Origin: Mesorhizobium sp. CA8
GTDB lineage: Bacteria > Pseudomonadota > Alphaproteobacteria > Rhizobiales > Rhizobiaceae
Length of the DNA stretch: 64,000 nucleotides
Direction of reading: 5' to 3'
Assembly (NCBI RefSeq): GCF_020164955.1
Contig: NZ_JAIUHG010000015.1
Span: forward strand, 89,564 to 153,563
The notes under the pieces are model-generated. The model was given only the letters and a program-made list of their open reading frames with translations, searched no databases and was not told the DNA's origin. This document shows positions 1 to 8,408 of this stretch, piece after piece. The translations under genes and the position numbers were made by a program. How positions within the stretch are numbered: position 1 is the first letter of the stretch; the number at the start of each line of letters is the position of its first letter.

Positions 1-1036
1 GCAGGCGGTCGACAGGCTGGGTTTCCCCGGCGTGCTGTTGCCCACCGGGCAGAACTGCGAGGATTCCTGGATCACCGCCGCCGGCCTTGCGACGCTGACC
101 GAAAGGCTGAAATTCCTTGTCGCGCTGAGGCCCGGCGTGACGCTGCCGACCTTCGCGGCGCGCCAGACCGCGGCGCTCGACCGGCTGAGCAACGGCCGCC
201 TGCTGCTCAATGTCGTGGTCGGCGGCAATCCGACCGAGCTTGCCGGCGACGGCGTGTTCCTGCCGCATGACGAGCGTTATGCGCAGGCGCAGGAATTCCT
301 CACCATCTGGCGCGGCCTGGTGTCCGGCGAGCGGGTGAATTTCGACGGCAGATATTACCGCGTCGAGAACGGCCGCCTCGATCTCTTGCCGCTGCAGGAG
401 CGGCCGCCGCTTTATTTCGGTGGCTCGTCCGACGCCGGCCAGGAGCTCGCGGCCGACCTCGTCGACATGTATCTAACCTGGGGCGAGCTGCCGGCGCAGG
501 TCGCCGGCAAGATCGCCTCGGCGCGCGAGAAGGCGGCGCGGCGCGGCCGCAAACTGCGTTTCGGCATCAGGCTGCATTTCATCGTGCGCGAGACCGAGGA
601 CGAGGCCTGGCGCGCCGCCGAGCGGCTGATCAGCCATGTTACCGACGCGCAGATCGAAAACGCGCAGGCGCGTTTCCTCAAGGAGATGGACTCGGTCGGG
701 CAGCGGCGCATGGCCGAACTGCATGGCGGCCGGCGCGACCGGCTCGTCGTCTCGCCGAATCTGTGGGCCGGCGTGGGACTTGTGCGCGGCGGCGCCGGCA
801 CGGCGCTGGTCGGCACGCCGGAGCAGATCACTGAGCGCATCGGCGAATACCAGGCGATCGGCATCGACACCATCATCGGCTCCGGCTATCCGCATCTCGA
901 GGAAGCCTACCGCGTCGCCGAACTCCTGTTCCCGCGGCTCGGCCTCGGCACGCAGCGGCAGCGGGCGCACAAGGACATCGCCAACGAATTCACCGTCGGC
1001 TTCCACGGCGCCGGCCGACTGCAGGCGGCGTCGTGA
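1..1036 (+). CDS. ssuD: FMNH2-dependent alkanesulfonate monooxygenase SsuD (5' partial)
   Basis: Releases sulfite from alkanesulfonates using FMNH2 and O2 in the cytoplasm. The frame is open from base 2, so the true start lies upstream of the window; the GTG at 32 is only an internal codon. The bacterial-luciferase-like (LLM) fold is recognisable throughout: LVALRPGVTLPT, the RLSNGRLLLNVV segment, LYFGGSSDAGQELAAD, and a closing GYPHLEEAYRVAELLFP block, all matching SsuD closely. The stop codon overlaps the start of ssuC by four bases, so the genes are translationally coupled. The partner flavin reductase and periplasmic sulfonate-binding protein are not visible and may lie upstream. Confidence 0.95.
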   Translation, partial: QAVDRLGFPGVLLPTGQNCEDSWITAAGLATLTERLKFLVALRPGVTLPTFAARQTAALDRLSNGRLLLNVVVGGNPTELAGDGVFLPHDERYAQAQEFLTIWRGLVSGERVNFDGRYYRVENGRLDLLPLQERPPLYFGGSSDAGQELAADLVDMYLTWGELPAQVAGKIASAREKAARRGRKLRFGIRLHFIVRETEDEAWRAAERLISHVTDAQIENAQARFLKEMDSVGQRRMAELHGGRRDRLVVSPNLWAGVGLVRGGAGTALVGTPEQITERIGEYQAIGIDTIIGSGYPHLEEAYRVAELLFPRLGLGTQRQRAHKDIANEFTVGFHGAGRLQAAS

Positions 1037-1812
1037 GGCTTGCCGCGCGTCTTGCCCACAACGGCGCGGCCGGCTGGCTGCTGCCGGCGGCAATCATCGC
1101 CGGCTGGGAAGCCGCCGCGCGCGCCGGCTTGATCCCGGCCAATGTGCTGCCGGCGCCGAGCGCGGTGGCCGAGGCCTTCTGGCGGCTGACGCTGTCGGGC
1201 GAACTGATCCGCAACATCGGCGTCTCCACTTTGCGCGCGCTGTCGGGCTTCGCCATCGGCGGCTCGATCGGCTTCGCGCTCGGCCTCGCCAACGGATTGT
1301 CGACGCTGAGCCGCGGCCTCACCGACACCACGCTGCAGATGATCCGCAACGTCCCGCATCTGGCGCTGATCCCGCTCGTCATCCTGTGGTTCGGCATCGA
1401 CGAGGAGGCCAAGCTCTTCCTGGTGGCGCTCGGCGTGTTCTTCCCGATCTATGTCAACACGCTGCTCGGCATCCAGAGCGTCGATCCGCAGCTGGTCGAG
1501 ATGGGCCGGGTCTACGGGCTCGACCGGCGCGCCTTGTTCTTGCGCGTGATCCTGCCCGGCGCGCTGCCCTCGATCTTCGTCGGCCTGCGCTATGCGCTGG
1601 GCATCATGTGGCTGACGCTGATCGTCGCCGAGACGATCTCGGCCAGTTCCGGCCTCGGCTACATGGCCATGCAGGCGCGCGAGTTCCTGCTGATCGATGT
1701 CGTGGTGCTGTCGATCCTGATCTATGCGCTGCTCGGCAAGCTCGCCGACAGCCTGGCCCGCCTGCTCGAGCGCCTGTCGCTCGGCTGGCATCCCGCCTTC
1801 CAGAAAGGGTGA
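1033..1812 (+). CDS. ssuC: Sulfonate ABC transporter permease SsuC
   Basis: Inner-membrane permease of the SsuABC aliphatic sulfonate importer. It is 259 aa with about six hydrophobic segments and the BPD_transp_1 EAA-type loop near GRVYGLDRRALFLRVILPGALPS, which docks on the ATPase. It starts at GTG 1033, overlapping the ssuD stop. Gene order ssuD-ssuC-ssuB supports sulfonate rather than nitrate or taurine specificity. Substrate range within the SsuC/TauC/NrtB family is inferred from the neighbouring monooxygenase. Confidence 0.93.
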   Translation: MRLAARLAHNGAAGWLLPAAIIAGWEAAARAGLIPANVLPAPSAVAEAFWRLTLSGELIRNIGVSTLRALSGFAIGGSIGFALGLANGLSTLSRGLTDTTLQMIRNVPHLALIPLVILWFGIDEEAKLFLVALGVFFPIYVNTLLGIQSVDPQLVEMGRVYGLDRRALFLRVILPGALPSIFVGLRYALGIMWLTLIVAETISASSGLGYMAMQAREFLLIDVVVLSILIYALLGKLADSLARLLERLSLGWHPAFQKG

Positions 1813-1820
1813 GAACAAAG

Positions 1821-2618
1821 ATGCCGGCCGCCACCCTGACTGCACGTTCCCTCATCGCGGCGCCCGCGCATGCGCGGGCGATCGGCTCGGTCGGGGGCCG
1901 CCGGGCCTTCGCCTTCAAGGAGGTGGGGAAACGTTTCGGTGACAAGATCGTCCTCGACGGCATCAGCCTCGACGTGCGGGCCGGACAATTCCTGGCCGTC
2001 ATCGGCAAAAGCGGCTGCGGCAAGAGCACGCTGCTTCGGCTGCTGGCCGGGCTCGACCGCCCGAGCAGCGGTTCAGTGACCCTCTCGGACGAGGAAGGTC
2101 ACAGCCGCACGCGCTTCATGTTCCAGGAACCGCGCTTGCTGCCCTGGACCAGCGTGGTGAAAAATGTCGAGATCGGACTGACCGGCATCGCCGGCGGCAC
2201 CGAGGCCAGGCAGCGGGCGCTTGCCATGCTGGACGAGGTCGGGCTCGCCGATCGCGCCGGCGAGTGGCCGTCGGTGCTGTCGGGCGGTCAAAAACAGCGC
2301 GTGGCGCTTGCCCGCGCGCTGGTCGGCCAGCCGCAGATCCTGGCGCTGGACGAGCCGCTCGGCGCGCTGGACGCGCTGACCCGCATCGAGATGCAGCAGC
2401 TTCTGGAGCGCATATGGCTCGACCAGAAGTTCACCGCCGTGCTGGTGACGCATGATGTCGGCGAAGCCGTCGCTTTGGCCGACCGCGTCGTGGTGATCAG
2501 CGCCGGCAAGATCGCTTTCGACCTCGACGTGGCGGTGGCACGGCCGCGGCGGCACGGTTCGGCGGAGCTTGCCCGGATCGAAGGCGCCATCCTGGACCAG
2601 CTGTTCGGCCGGGTTTGA
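1821..2618 (+). CDS. ssuB: Sulfonate ABC transporter ATP-binding protein SsuB
   Basis: Cytoplasmic ATPase that powers SsuC. The 265-aa product has a Walker A GKSGCGKST (about residues 63-71), Q-loop in FMFQEPRLLPW, signature LSGGQKQR, Walker B ILALDEP and switch His in VTHDVGEA. I chose ATG 1821, eight bases after the ssuC stop; the long open frame running upstream of it overlaps ssuC and is a shadow. The first 30 or so residues before the ABC core are rich in Ala and Arg and poorly conserved, so a later start cannot be excluded. Last gene of the visible operon. Confidence 0.93.
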   Translation: MPAATLTARSLIAAPAHARAIGSVGGRRAFAFKEVGKRFGDKIVLDGISLDVRAGQFLAVIGKSGCGKSTLLRLLAGLDRPSSGSVTLSDEEGHSRTRFMFQEPRLLPWTSVVKNVEIGLTGIAGGTEARQRALAMLDEVGLADRAGEWPSVLSGGQKQRVALARALVGQPQILALDEPLGALDALTRIEMQQLLERIWLDQKFTAVLVTHDVGEAVALADRVVVISAGKIAFDLDVAVARPRRHGSAELARIEGAILDQLFGRV

Positions 2619-2665
2619 GCGCGGCGCCGGCGTCGGCCGGCAATTCAAAAATCACATGCGCAAGA

Positions 2666-2851
2666 TCAGATGCGCGAGCGGTTCGCCCAGCGCAGCCCGA
2701 CCAAGCCGACCAGCAAGGTGACGAGGCCGATATAGAGCCATTGCGCCTGCCCGGTCATGAAGCTGCCCTTGACCAGACCGAGGCCTTGCAGCGACCACAG
2801 CACACCCACAGACAGCACAATCAGCGCCAGCACAAATCTGATCAATCGCAT
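2666..2851 (-). CDS. Small two-helix membrane protein
   Basis: A 61-aa product with two hydrophobic helices (about residues 3-22 and 37-54) separated by a short polar loop and ending in a basic RWANRSRI tail. An AGAGGG ribosome-binding site lies about 10 bases before ATG 2851. Small membrane proteins of this shape are common in Rhizobiales, but no function can be assigned. It converges with the ssu operon, whose stop lies 47 bases away. Confidence 0.6.
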   Translation of the reverse strand: MRLIRFVLALIVLSVGVLWSLQGLGLVKGSFMTGQAQWLYIGLVTLLVGLVGLRWANRSRI

Positions 2852-3160
2852 CGGATTGACCCTCTTCTAAAGTCGATCCTGAACAGCAACGGGGACGCAA
2901 CAAAGACGCTGAGGAATCGAAACAGTTCGGTTCCTCTGTAGTGCAAATTCTGCAGACCGATCTTGCCCGGAACGTTCCCGGATGCCGGTCCGATATTCCT
3001 TAAGAATACGGCCCTCCGGCTTCAGAAATATCATGACAAACTGTTTCGCGGCGACTCCAAACGTGTGCCGCCGCCATGGAACCGCCAGAACGCTGCCGCA
3101 TTTCCCGCCTCATTCGGCACCTAGGCGGGGCTATTCGATCAACGGAGCCTCCCCCAAAGC
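2852..3160. other. Intergenic region with no gene recognised
   Basis: This 309-base gap separates two divergent genes and probably holds both promoters. I see no convincing coding frame, tRNA or strong terminator. A short imperfect palindrome centred on CTTAAG near 3000 is the only visible symmetry. Confidence 0.4.
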
Positions 3161-3523
3161 ATGAAGAAAACCAACCGGACCGCGCTTGTCGCGGTAACGA
3201 TCGCGGCTGGCCTGATGGCTGGCGCCTCGTCCGCCTCCTCCGCCGCCGCGCAGTGCGGTCGCGCTTCCTGGTATGCGCTGCATTCCAGAACCGCCTCAGG
3301 GGAACGCATGAACCCCTCGGCACTGACCGCCGCCCACCGCTCCCTGCCCTTCGGCACCAAGCTCAGGGTCACCAACAAGAACAACGGCCGCAGCGTGGTC
3401 GTGCGCATCAACGATCGCGGTCCGTTCGTGAGGGGACGCATGCTCGATCTGTCCCGCGGCGCCGCCAGCGAGCTCGGCTTCATCGGTTCGGGCCACACCG
3501 CAGTCTGTATGGCGCGCGTCTGA
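3161..3523 (+). CDS. RlpA-like double-psi beta-barrel protein
   Basis: A 120-aa exported protein. Residues 1-30 form a Sec signal peptide (KKTNR, a hydrophobic core, then Ala-rich up to AAA-QC). The rest is a minimal RlpA/DPBB domain: RASWYALHSRTASGERMN, then LPFGTKLRVTNKNNGRSV and the VRINDRGPF motif with the conserved Asp at 85. Cys32 and Cys116 could form a disulfide. RlpA proteins bind or cleave denuded glycan strands at the septum. This copy lacks the SPOR domain of full-length RlpA, so septal targeting is not supported. Family assignment is firm; lytic activity is inferred. Confidence 0.85.
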   Translation: MKKTNRTALVAVTIAAGLMAGASSASSAAAQCGRASWYALHSRTASGERMNPSALTAAHRSLPFGTKLRVTNKNNGRSVVVRINDRGPFVRGRMLDLSRGAASELGFIGSGHTAVCMARV

Positions 3524-3870
3524 TCCGGCTCTGAATCGAAAACGGAGCCTGGGCTCGACCGAGCCGCCTCGCGCTTTTTCGGCACCACGCTCTTGCTGTC
3601 GCACCACGATCCAAGGCGAGCCTGCGGGTCCCGGATCGTGGCCGGTGTCCGGCATGAGGGGCCGGACACATATCCTTCACACTTCGGCACTGCACACTGA
3701 GCCGGCTCCACCGTTCGAGGCTGATTCTCAACAGGTTAAACCAAAGAAGCATTCGTCAGACAAAATGACGTATTGCATCGCAACAATATCTTGCTAACCT
3801 CGCCGGGAGACATTCAAGGCTCGGCGCTGTTCGTCGTCCTTTTGGTCGTCGGACGGCAGCGAGGTTCGCG
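3524..3870. other. Intergenic region upstream of phaZ
   Basis: This 347-base gap has no supported gene. Minus-strand frames crossing it are shadows of the flanking genes. The last 130 bases are comparatively AT-rich (around 3745-3800) and are the likeliest location of the phaZ promoter. Confidence 0.4.
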
Positions 3871-5148
3871 ATGTTCTACCAGCTCTACGAACTGAACCAT
3901 GCGGCGCTGCAGCCGGCCCGTCTCTATGCCGACGCGGTGCGGCTCTTCTACTCCAACCCGCTCAATCCGATTTCCCACACACCCTTCGGCCGCTCGGTGG
4001 CTGCGACCGCCGAGCTCTTCGAGCGCACCACCCGGCGCTATGGCAAGCCGCAATTCGGCCTCGACAAGACCGTGGTCGACTGGAAAAACGTCGACGTCAC
4101 GGAAAAGACGGTCTGGTCGAAGCCCTTCTGCAACCTCATCCGTTTCGAGCGCGCGCTGCCCGCCGGCCGCAAGCCCGACCCGAAGCTTTTGATCGTGGCG
4201 CCGATGTCGGGCCATTATGCGACGCTGCTGCGCGGCACGGTCGAGGCGATGCTGCCCCATGCCGACGTGCACATCACCGACTGGGTCGATGCCCGCATGG
4301 TGCCGGTCTCGCAAGGCAGCTTCGATCTCGACGACTATATCGACTATGTCATCGACATGTTCCACGCGCTCGGCCCCGACACGCATGTGATGGCCGTGTG
4401 CCAGCCTTCCGTTCCAGTGCTGGCGGCGGTCTCGGTGATGGAGAAGCGCGGCGACCCGTTCGTGCCCTCGACCATGACGCTGATGGGCGGTCCGGTCGAC
4501 ACCCGCCGCAATCCGACCGCGGTCAATCTCCTGGCCGAGGAAAAAGGCAGCGACTGGTTCCGCGACAATGTCATCATGCAGGCGCCGTGGCCGGTGCCAG
4601 GCTTCGGCCGCGAGGTCTATCCGGGTTTCCTGCAGCTTTCGGGCTTCATGAGCATGAACCTCGATCGCCATATCATCGCCCACAAGGATTTCTTCATGCA
4701 CCTTGTGAAGCATGACGGTGACAGCGCCGAGAAGCACCGCGACTTCTACGACGAATATCTTGCGGTGATGGACCTGACGGCGGAGTTCTACCTGCAGACG
4801 GTCGACACCGTGTTCGTGCGCCACGCTTTGCCGAAAGGCGAGATGACGCATCGCGGCGAGCCGGTCGATCCGAGGGCGATCCGCAACGTCGCGCTTTTGA
4901 CCATCGAAGGCGAGAACGACGACATTTCCGGACTCGGCCAGACCCAGGCCGCGCATGACCTTTGCGTCAACGTCCCGGCCGACAAAAAAGCGCATTACAT
5001 GCAGCCGGCCGTCGGCCATTACGGCGTATTCAACGGCTCGCGCTTCCGCTCGGAGATCGTGCCGCGCATCGTCGACTTCACTTCCAGCTATGGCCGCCAG
5101 AACCGGGTGGCGACAAAGCCGAAGCTGGTCCGTTCCGCAAAAAGCTGA
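3871..5148 (+). CDS. phaZ: Intracellular poly(3-hydroxybutyrate) depolymerase
   Basis: Cytosolic granule-associated enzyme that hydrolyses native PHB to mobilise stored carbon. At 425 aa it has the usual length of the Ralstonia PhaZ1 type. The nucleophile motif VCQPSVP puts the catalytic Cys at 177, in place of the Ser of a lipase box. An Asp (EGENDD, 350-351) and His383 (VGHYGVFNG) complete the triad. There is no signal peptide, as expected for the intracellular class. It stands alone with no PHB synthesis gene in the window. Confidence 0.92.
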   Translation: MFYQLYELNHAALQPARLYADAVRLFYSNPLNPISHTPFGRSVAATAELFERTTRRYGKPQFGLDKTVVDWKNVDVTEKTVWSKPFCNLIRFERALPAGRKPDPKLLIVAPMSGHYATLLRGTVEAMLPHADVHITDWVDARMVPVSQGSFDLDDYIDYVIDMFHALGPDTHVMAVCQPSVPVLAAVSVMEKRGDPFVPSTMTLMGGPVDTRRNPTAVNLLAEEKGSDWFRDNVIMQAPWPVPGFGREVYPGFLQLSGFMSMNLDRHIIAHKDFFMHLVKHDGDSAEKHRDFYDEYLAVMDLTAEFYLQTVDTVFVRHALPKGEMTHRGEPVDPRAIRNVALLTIEGENDDISGLGQTQAAHDLCVNVPADKKAHYMQPAVGHYGVFNGSRFRSEIVPRIVDFTSSYGRQNRVATKPKLVRSAKS

Positions 5149-5332
5149 ACGGCGCAACTCCTTCGTTCCGCCGCCGCCCGGCGGCTGGCGGTGTTGCGCC
5201 CATGCCTCTGTTGCGAAAGTGTCGCTACGGGATCGTCCAGGTAACCATGCCGTCAAACTGGCCGTCGTCTCTAATTGACACGGACTGTAAATCGCCCTTA
5301 ACGTTTCGTTAATAAAGAACAGGGCGGGGGCA

Positions 5333-5950
5333 ATGACTTCCTCAGCGATGACGCGGATACTGCGCCTATGCGCAGCCGCAGGACTGGCGATCTCTGCGCA
5401 TTGGGCGGCGCCGGCATGGGCGGCGGGCGCAATGTCCACGGGCGGCCTAACGTCGCAGCCGATCGGCCATTATGATTTCTGCAAGTCGCATCCGAGCGAA
5501 TGCAACATCCGCCCGGTCGATCTCGATCCGGCCAGGATGACGGATAGCCTGTGGCGCCGGCTGATCAGCGTGACGGCCAAGGTCAACGCCGCCGTCAAGC
5601 CGATGAGCGACCTCGATCACTATGGCAAGGACGAAGTCTGGGCCTATCCGGACGACGGCTATGGCGATTGCGAGGACTATGTGCTGGAAAAGCGCCGCCA
5701 GCTCTACCGAATGGGCATGTCGCTGGCGGACCTTTTGATCACCGTCGTGCGCAAGCCCGATGGCGAAGGCCATTCGGTGCTGACGGTGCGCACCGACAAG
5801 GGCGACTACGTTCTCGACAATCTGACCGACAAGATCAAAGCCTGGGACGCGACCGGCTATCGCTTCCTCAAGCGCCAGGCGATCGACAACACCGGACGCT
5901 GGGTCTCGATCCGCGACGGCCAGCAGGTGCTTGTCGGTTCCGTGCAGTAG
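5333..5950 (+). CDS. Bacterial transglutaminase-like cysteine peptidase (BTLCP)
   Basis: A 205-aa exported protein with an N-terminal signal peptide (to about residue 31, AWA-AG). The triad of the transglutaminase-like family is visible: Cys113 in GDCEDYV, His147 in GEGHSVLTV and Asp162 in YVLDN. In other proteobacteria such peptidases (LapG type) cut calcium-linked adhesins, but no LapD-like regulator or large adhesin is present here. Proteolytic function is inferred; the substrate is unknown. Confidence 0.85.
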   Translation: MTSSAMTRILRLCAAAGLAISAHWAAPAWAAGAMSTGGLTSQPIGHYDFCKSHPSECNIRPVDLDPARMTDSLWRRLISVTAKVNAAVKPMSDLDHYGKDEVWAYPDDGYGDCEDYVLEKRRQLYRMGMSLADLLITVVRKPDGEGHSVLTVRTDKGDYVLDNLTDKIKAWDATGYRFLKRQAIDNTGRWVSIRDGQQVLVGSVQ

Positions 5951-6061
5951 GCGAAAGCCTCAGGCTCACGCACTTCGAAATTTTTCTCGACTCCATGAAC
6001 CGTTTCCGTTCGGCCGGCGACACATAGCCGTGGACGACAAACCCAACCATGGAGAATTTCA

Positions 6062-6310
6062 ATGACTGCTTGCCTGCGAAACACTTTGCTTGCGGCCATC
6101 GCCGCGTCGGCCCTGAGCGGATCGGCCCTGGCGGACGAGACCACCAAAAGCTGCGCCAAGACCAGTCTCAACGACCTGTGGAGCGGCCGCTGCTGCAGCG
6201 TCAGCTCCGCGAACTGCCTTGGCGGCGGCAATGGTGGCCGCGATCATCAGGGCCATCAAGGCAATGGCGGCCGGGGCAGCACCAATGGCGGCAGCGCCGG
6301 CAAACCCTGA
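6062..6310 (+). CDS. Small secreted Cys- and Gly/His-rich protein
   Basis: An 82-aa protein with a clear signal peptide (to ALA-DE near residue 25). It is followed by a short Cys-containing segment (CAKTS, RCCSVSSANC) and a low-complexity Gly-, Asn-, His-rich tail. Four cysteines in the mature part could pair. ATG 6062 follows an AT-rich leader (GGAGAATTTCA). No family was recognised; secretion is the only supported statement. Confidence 0.55.
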   Translation: MTACLRNTLLAAIAASALSGSALADETTKSCAKTSLNDLWSGRCCSVSSANCLGGGNGGRDHQGHQGNGGRGSTNGGSAGKP

Positions 6311-6382
6311 TCTCAAGACTTCAGACAGAGCCGAACCAAGCGCCAGCGGACAATGCGATCCGCTGGTGCCAGACACCTGGAA

Positions 6383-6751
6383 TTATGGACGCCGGCCAAG
6401 AGCCGTGCGGATCGATGCGCTGAGGCGGCGCAGTTCCGCCTCATCGAGCCTCTCGATGCTCTCGGCGAGCAGATTGGCCAGCTCGGTCGCCGCCGGCGAC
6501 AGGCCGGACGTGTCGATCCTGACCCTGGGATGCGAGCTTTCCGCGAGCCGGGCTAGGTCCTCCGCATCGTCCCAGATGATATTGAAATAACCGATGATCT
6601 TCTGGATCAGGGTCCAGGTCGGCGCGCCGCGGCGGCCGTGCTCGAGCGCCGACAGATAGGCGGCGCTGACGCCGATGGCTTCGGCCATCGCCTTCTGGCT
6701 GACGCCGCGCTCGGCGCGCAGCGCCCTGAGCTTCTCGCCGAACGGGGTCAC
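6383..6751 (-). CDS. XRE-family helix-turn-helix regulator
   Basis: A 122-aa DNA-binding protein. Residues about 4-58 form a Cro/C1 HTH (LRALRAERGVSQKAMAEAIGVSAAYLSALEHGRRG). The C-terminal half is an uncharacterised helical region (SPAATELANLLAESIERLDEAELRRL). I chose GTG 6751 because GAGG lies 8 bases upstream and the product then begins at MTPFGEKLR; the frame is open further but overlaps smr. It starts about 10 bases after the smr stop, so it is probably co-transcribed with smr and mltA. Targets unknown. Confidence 0.85.
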   Translation of the reverse strand: MTPFGEKLRALRAERGVSQKAMAEAIGVSAAYLSALEHGRRGAPTWTLIQKIIGYFNIIWDDAEDLARLAESSHPRVRIDTSGLSPAATELANLLAESIERLDEAELRRLSASIRTALGRRP

Positions 6752-6761
6752 ACCGGTCGCC

Positions 6762-7286
6762 TCATGGACGCGTCCGCCGCAGCCGAACATAGAGAGCGCC
6801 CGAGCCGCCATGGTTGCGGGCGGCATGGTCGTGGCTGGAAACGAGGTGGCGGAAGGCGGGCGTCGACAGCCAGGCCGGCACGGCGCGGCGCAGGATGCCG
6901 TCGCCGCCCGAGGACGATCCCTTGCCGGTGATGATCAGCACGTAGCGGACGCCGCCGGCATGTGCGCGGTTGAGGAAGGTCAGCAGCAGCGAATAGGCCT
7001 CGTCCTGCGTCATGCCGTGCAGGTCGACGCGGCCTTCGATCGGCAGCCGGCCTTTCTCCAACTTGTGCAGCGTCTGGTCGTCGAGCGAGTGCGCCACATG
7101 CGGGGTCTTCGGCTTGGCGGCCACGGCCGCGACGCCATTGGCGGCAGGCCGCGGCGGCTCGGGCTTGGGCTCGACGATGTCGGGGATCTCGACGGCGGTC
7201 TTGCCCTTCAGCGGCCGGGCCGAGCGGGCGACCAGGTTCCACAGGATGCGGTCGTCGTCGCTGAGATGGTCGTCACGGCGGCTCAC
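6762..7286 (-). CDS. Smr/MutS-family endonuclease-like protein
   Basis: A 174-aa protein with a disordered, Pro/Ala-rich first half and a C-terminal Smr domain (about residues 85-170). The domain has the characteristic VDLHGMTQDEAYSLLLTFL and VLIITGKG motifs. Stand-alone Smr domains can nick DNA or cleave RNA, for example on stalled ribosomes; which applies here is unknown. Its start overlaps the mltA stop by four bases. Confidence 0.88.
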   Translation of the reverse strand: MSRRDDHLSDDDRILWNLVARSARPLKGKTAVEIPDIVEPKPEPPRPAANGVAAVAAKPKTPHVAHSLDDQTLHKLEKGRLPIEGRVDLHGMTQDEAYSLLLTFLNRAHAGGVRYVLIITGKGSSSGGDGILRRAVPAWLSTPAFRHLVSSHDHAARNHGGSGALYVRLRRTRP

Positions 7287-8386
7287 CGGGTCGCTCCATG
7301 CAGAAGCGCACGCGGCACCAGCGCATAGAAGTCGGCCGCGTTGCGGACCACGCCGGCGATTTCGCCGGCGGCACCGCCGGAGCCGGCGAAGAGATCGCCC
7401 CGCGCGGGTCCGGTGATGGCCGAGCCGGTGTCCTGCGCGATCATCAGCCTCCGGAACGGTTTTTCATCGAAGGCGGTGAGGGTCGGCGCATCGATGTAGA
7501 AGGGCGTGCCGAATGTGTGCAGCAGGCGGTCGACCGCGACCGAGCGGCCCGGCGTCAGCGGCACCTTGGCAGCGGCGATCGGACCAAGCGCGGCGTCATC
7601 GACCGCGGCCTCGCGGAAGAAGATATAAGAGCGGTTCTGCCAGAGGATCTCGTCGACCCGGTCGGGATGCGCCTTGAACCAGGCACGGATCGACTGCATC
7701 GTCACCTTTTCCAGCGGGATTTCGCCGAGATCGCTCAAGATCTTGCCCGGGCCGGTGAAGCGCTGGCCGGACTTCGCGGCATAGGTGACGCGGGCGAGCC
7801 TGCCGTCGGTCATCTTCAGGCGCGCAGCGCCCTGCACATGGATGAAGAAGGCGTCGACCTTCTCGGCGAGCCAGGCGATTTCGAGATTTTTGCCAGCGAG
7901 CGCGCCGCGCTCGATTTCGCCGCGGTCGAAATATTCGACCGGAACACCATCCGTCCGGCGGGCGAAGGCCAGATAGGCATCCATGCCGGCCGGCCGGTTG
8001 CCGTCGTCGACGTCGATCAGGTCGGAGGGGCGGGACAGCAACGGCACGGTGAACCGCCCGGTCCTGACCGGCGAGGCCTCGACCTCGGGTTCGTAGAAGC
8101 CGGTGACGAGACCCGAGCCGTTTTCAGCCTTGACCAGCATCGGTACGAAATGCCGCTCGAAGAAGGATCGCGCCTCGGACCTGCCCGGCGCCGAAACGGC
8201 GCGCGCCTCGGCATAGGCATCGGCAAACGCATTGAAATCGACGCCAAGCGATCCGGTCCGGTAGGGTTTTATCGGCGCCTGGAAAGCCGAGCGGCGAAAC
8301 GCAGCGAAGGCTGCAGTATGATCATCCCCGCGCCACCCGGGCAGGTCGTCAAAAGATTTTTCGCTGAGTATGGGAGAGAGCGGCAC
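7283..8386 (-). CDS. mltA: Membrane-bound lytic murein transglycosylase A
   Basis: Peptidoglycan-cleaving transglycosylase that makes 1,6-anhydromuramyl products. The 367-aa product contains the MltA domain (GFYEPEVEASP, SYIFFREAAVD) and the C-terminal 3D domain with the acidic DTGSAI.GPARGDLF.GSG motif. Starting at GTG 8386 the protein has no recognisable signal peptide or lipobox, which is odd for a periplasmic enzyme; the start may be misplaced or export may be non-canonical. It sits 22 bases after the Tim44-like gene and overlaps smr. Confidence 0.9.
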   Translation of the reverse strand: MPLSPILSEKSFDDLPGWRGDDHTAAFAAFRRSAFQAPIKPYRTGSLGVDFNAFADAYAEARAVSAPGRSEARSFFERHFVPMLVKAENGSGLVTGFYEPEVEASPVRTGRFTVPLLSRPSDLIDVDDGNRPAGMDAYLAFARRTDGVPVEYFDRGEIERGALAGKNLEIAWLAEKVDAFFIHVQGAARLKMTDGRLARVTYAAKSGQRFTGPGKILSDLGEIPLEKVTMQSIRAWFKAHPDRVDEILWQNRSYIFFREAAVDDAALGPIAAAKVPLTPGRSVAVDRLLHTFGTPFYIDAPTLTAFDEKPFRRLMIAQDTGSAITGPARGDLFAGSGGAAGEIAGVVRNAADFYALVPRALLHGATR

Positions 8387-8408
8387 GACCGAGCCCCGCC
8401 GCCTGGAT

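Noticed and set aside
3814..5439. 541-aa minus-strand open frame
   Set aside because: Lies antisense to phaZ, is rich in His/Arg/Asp with no domain, and is a typical GC-rich shadow.
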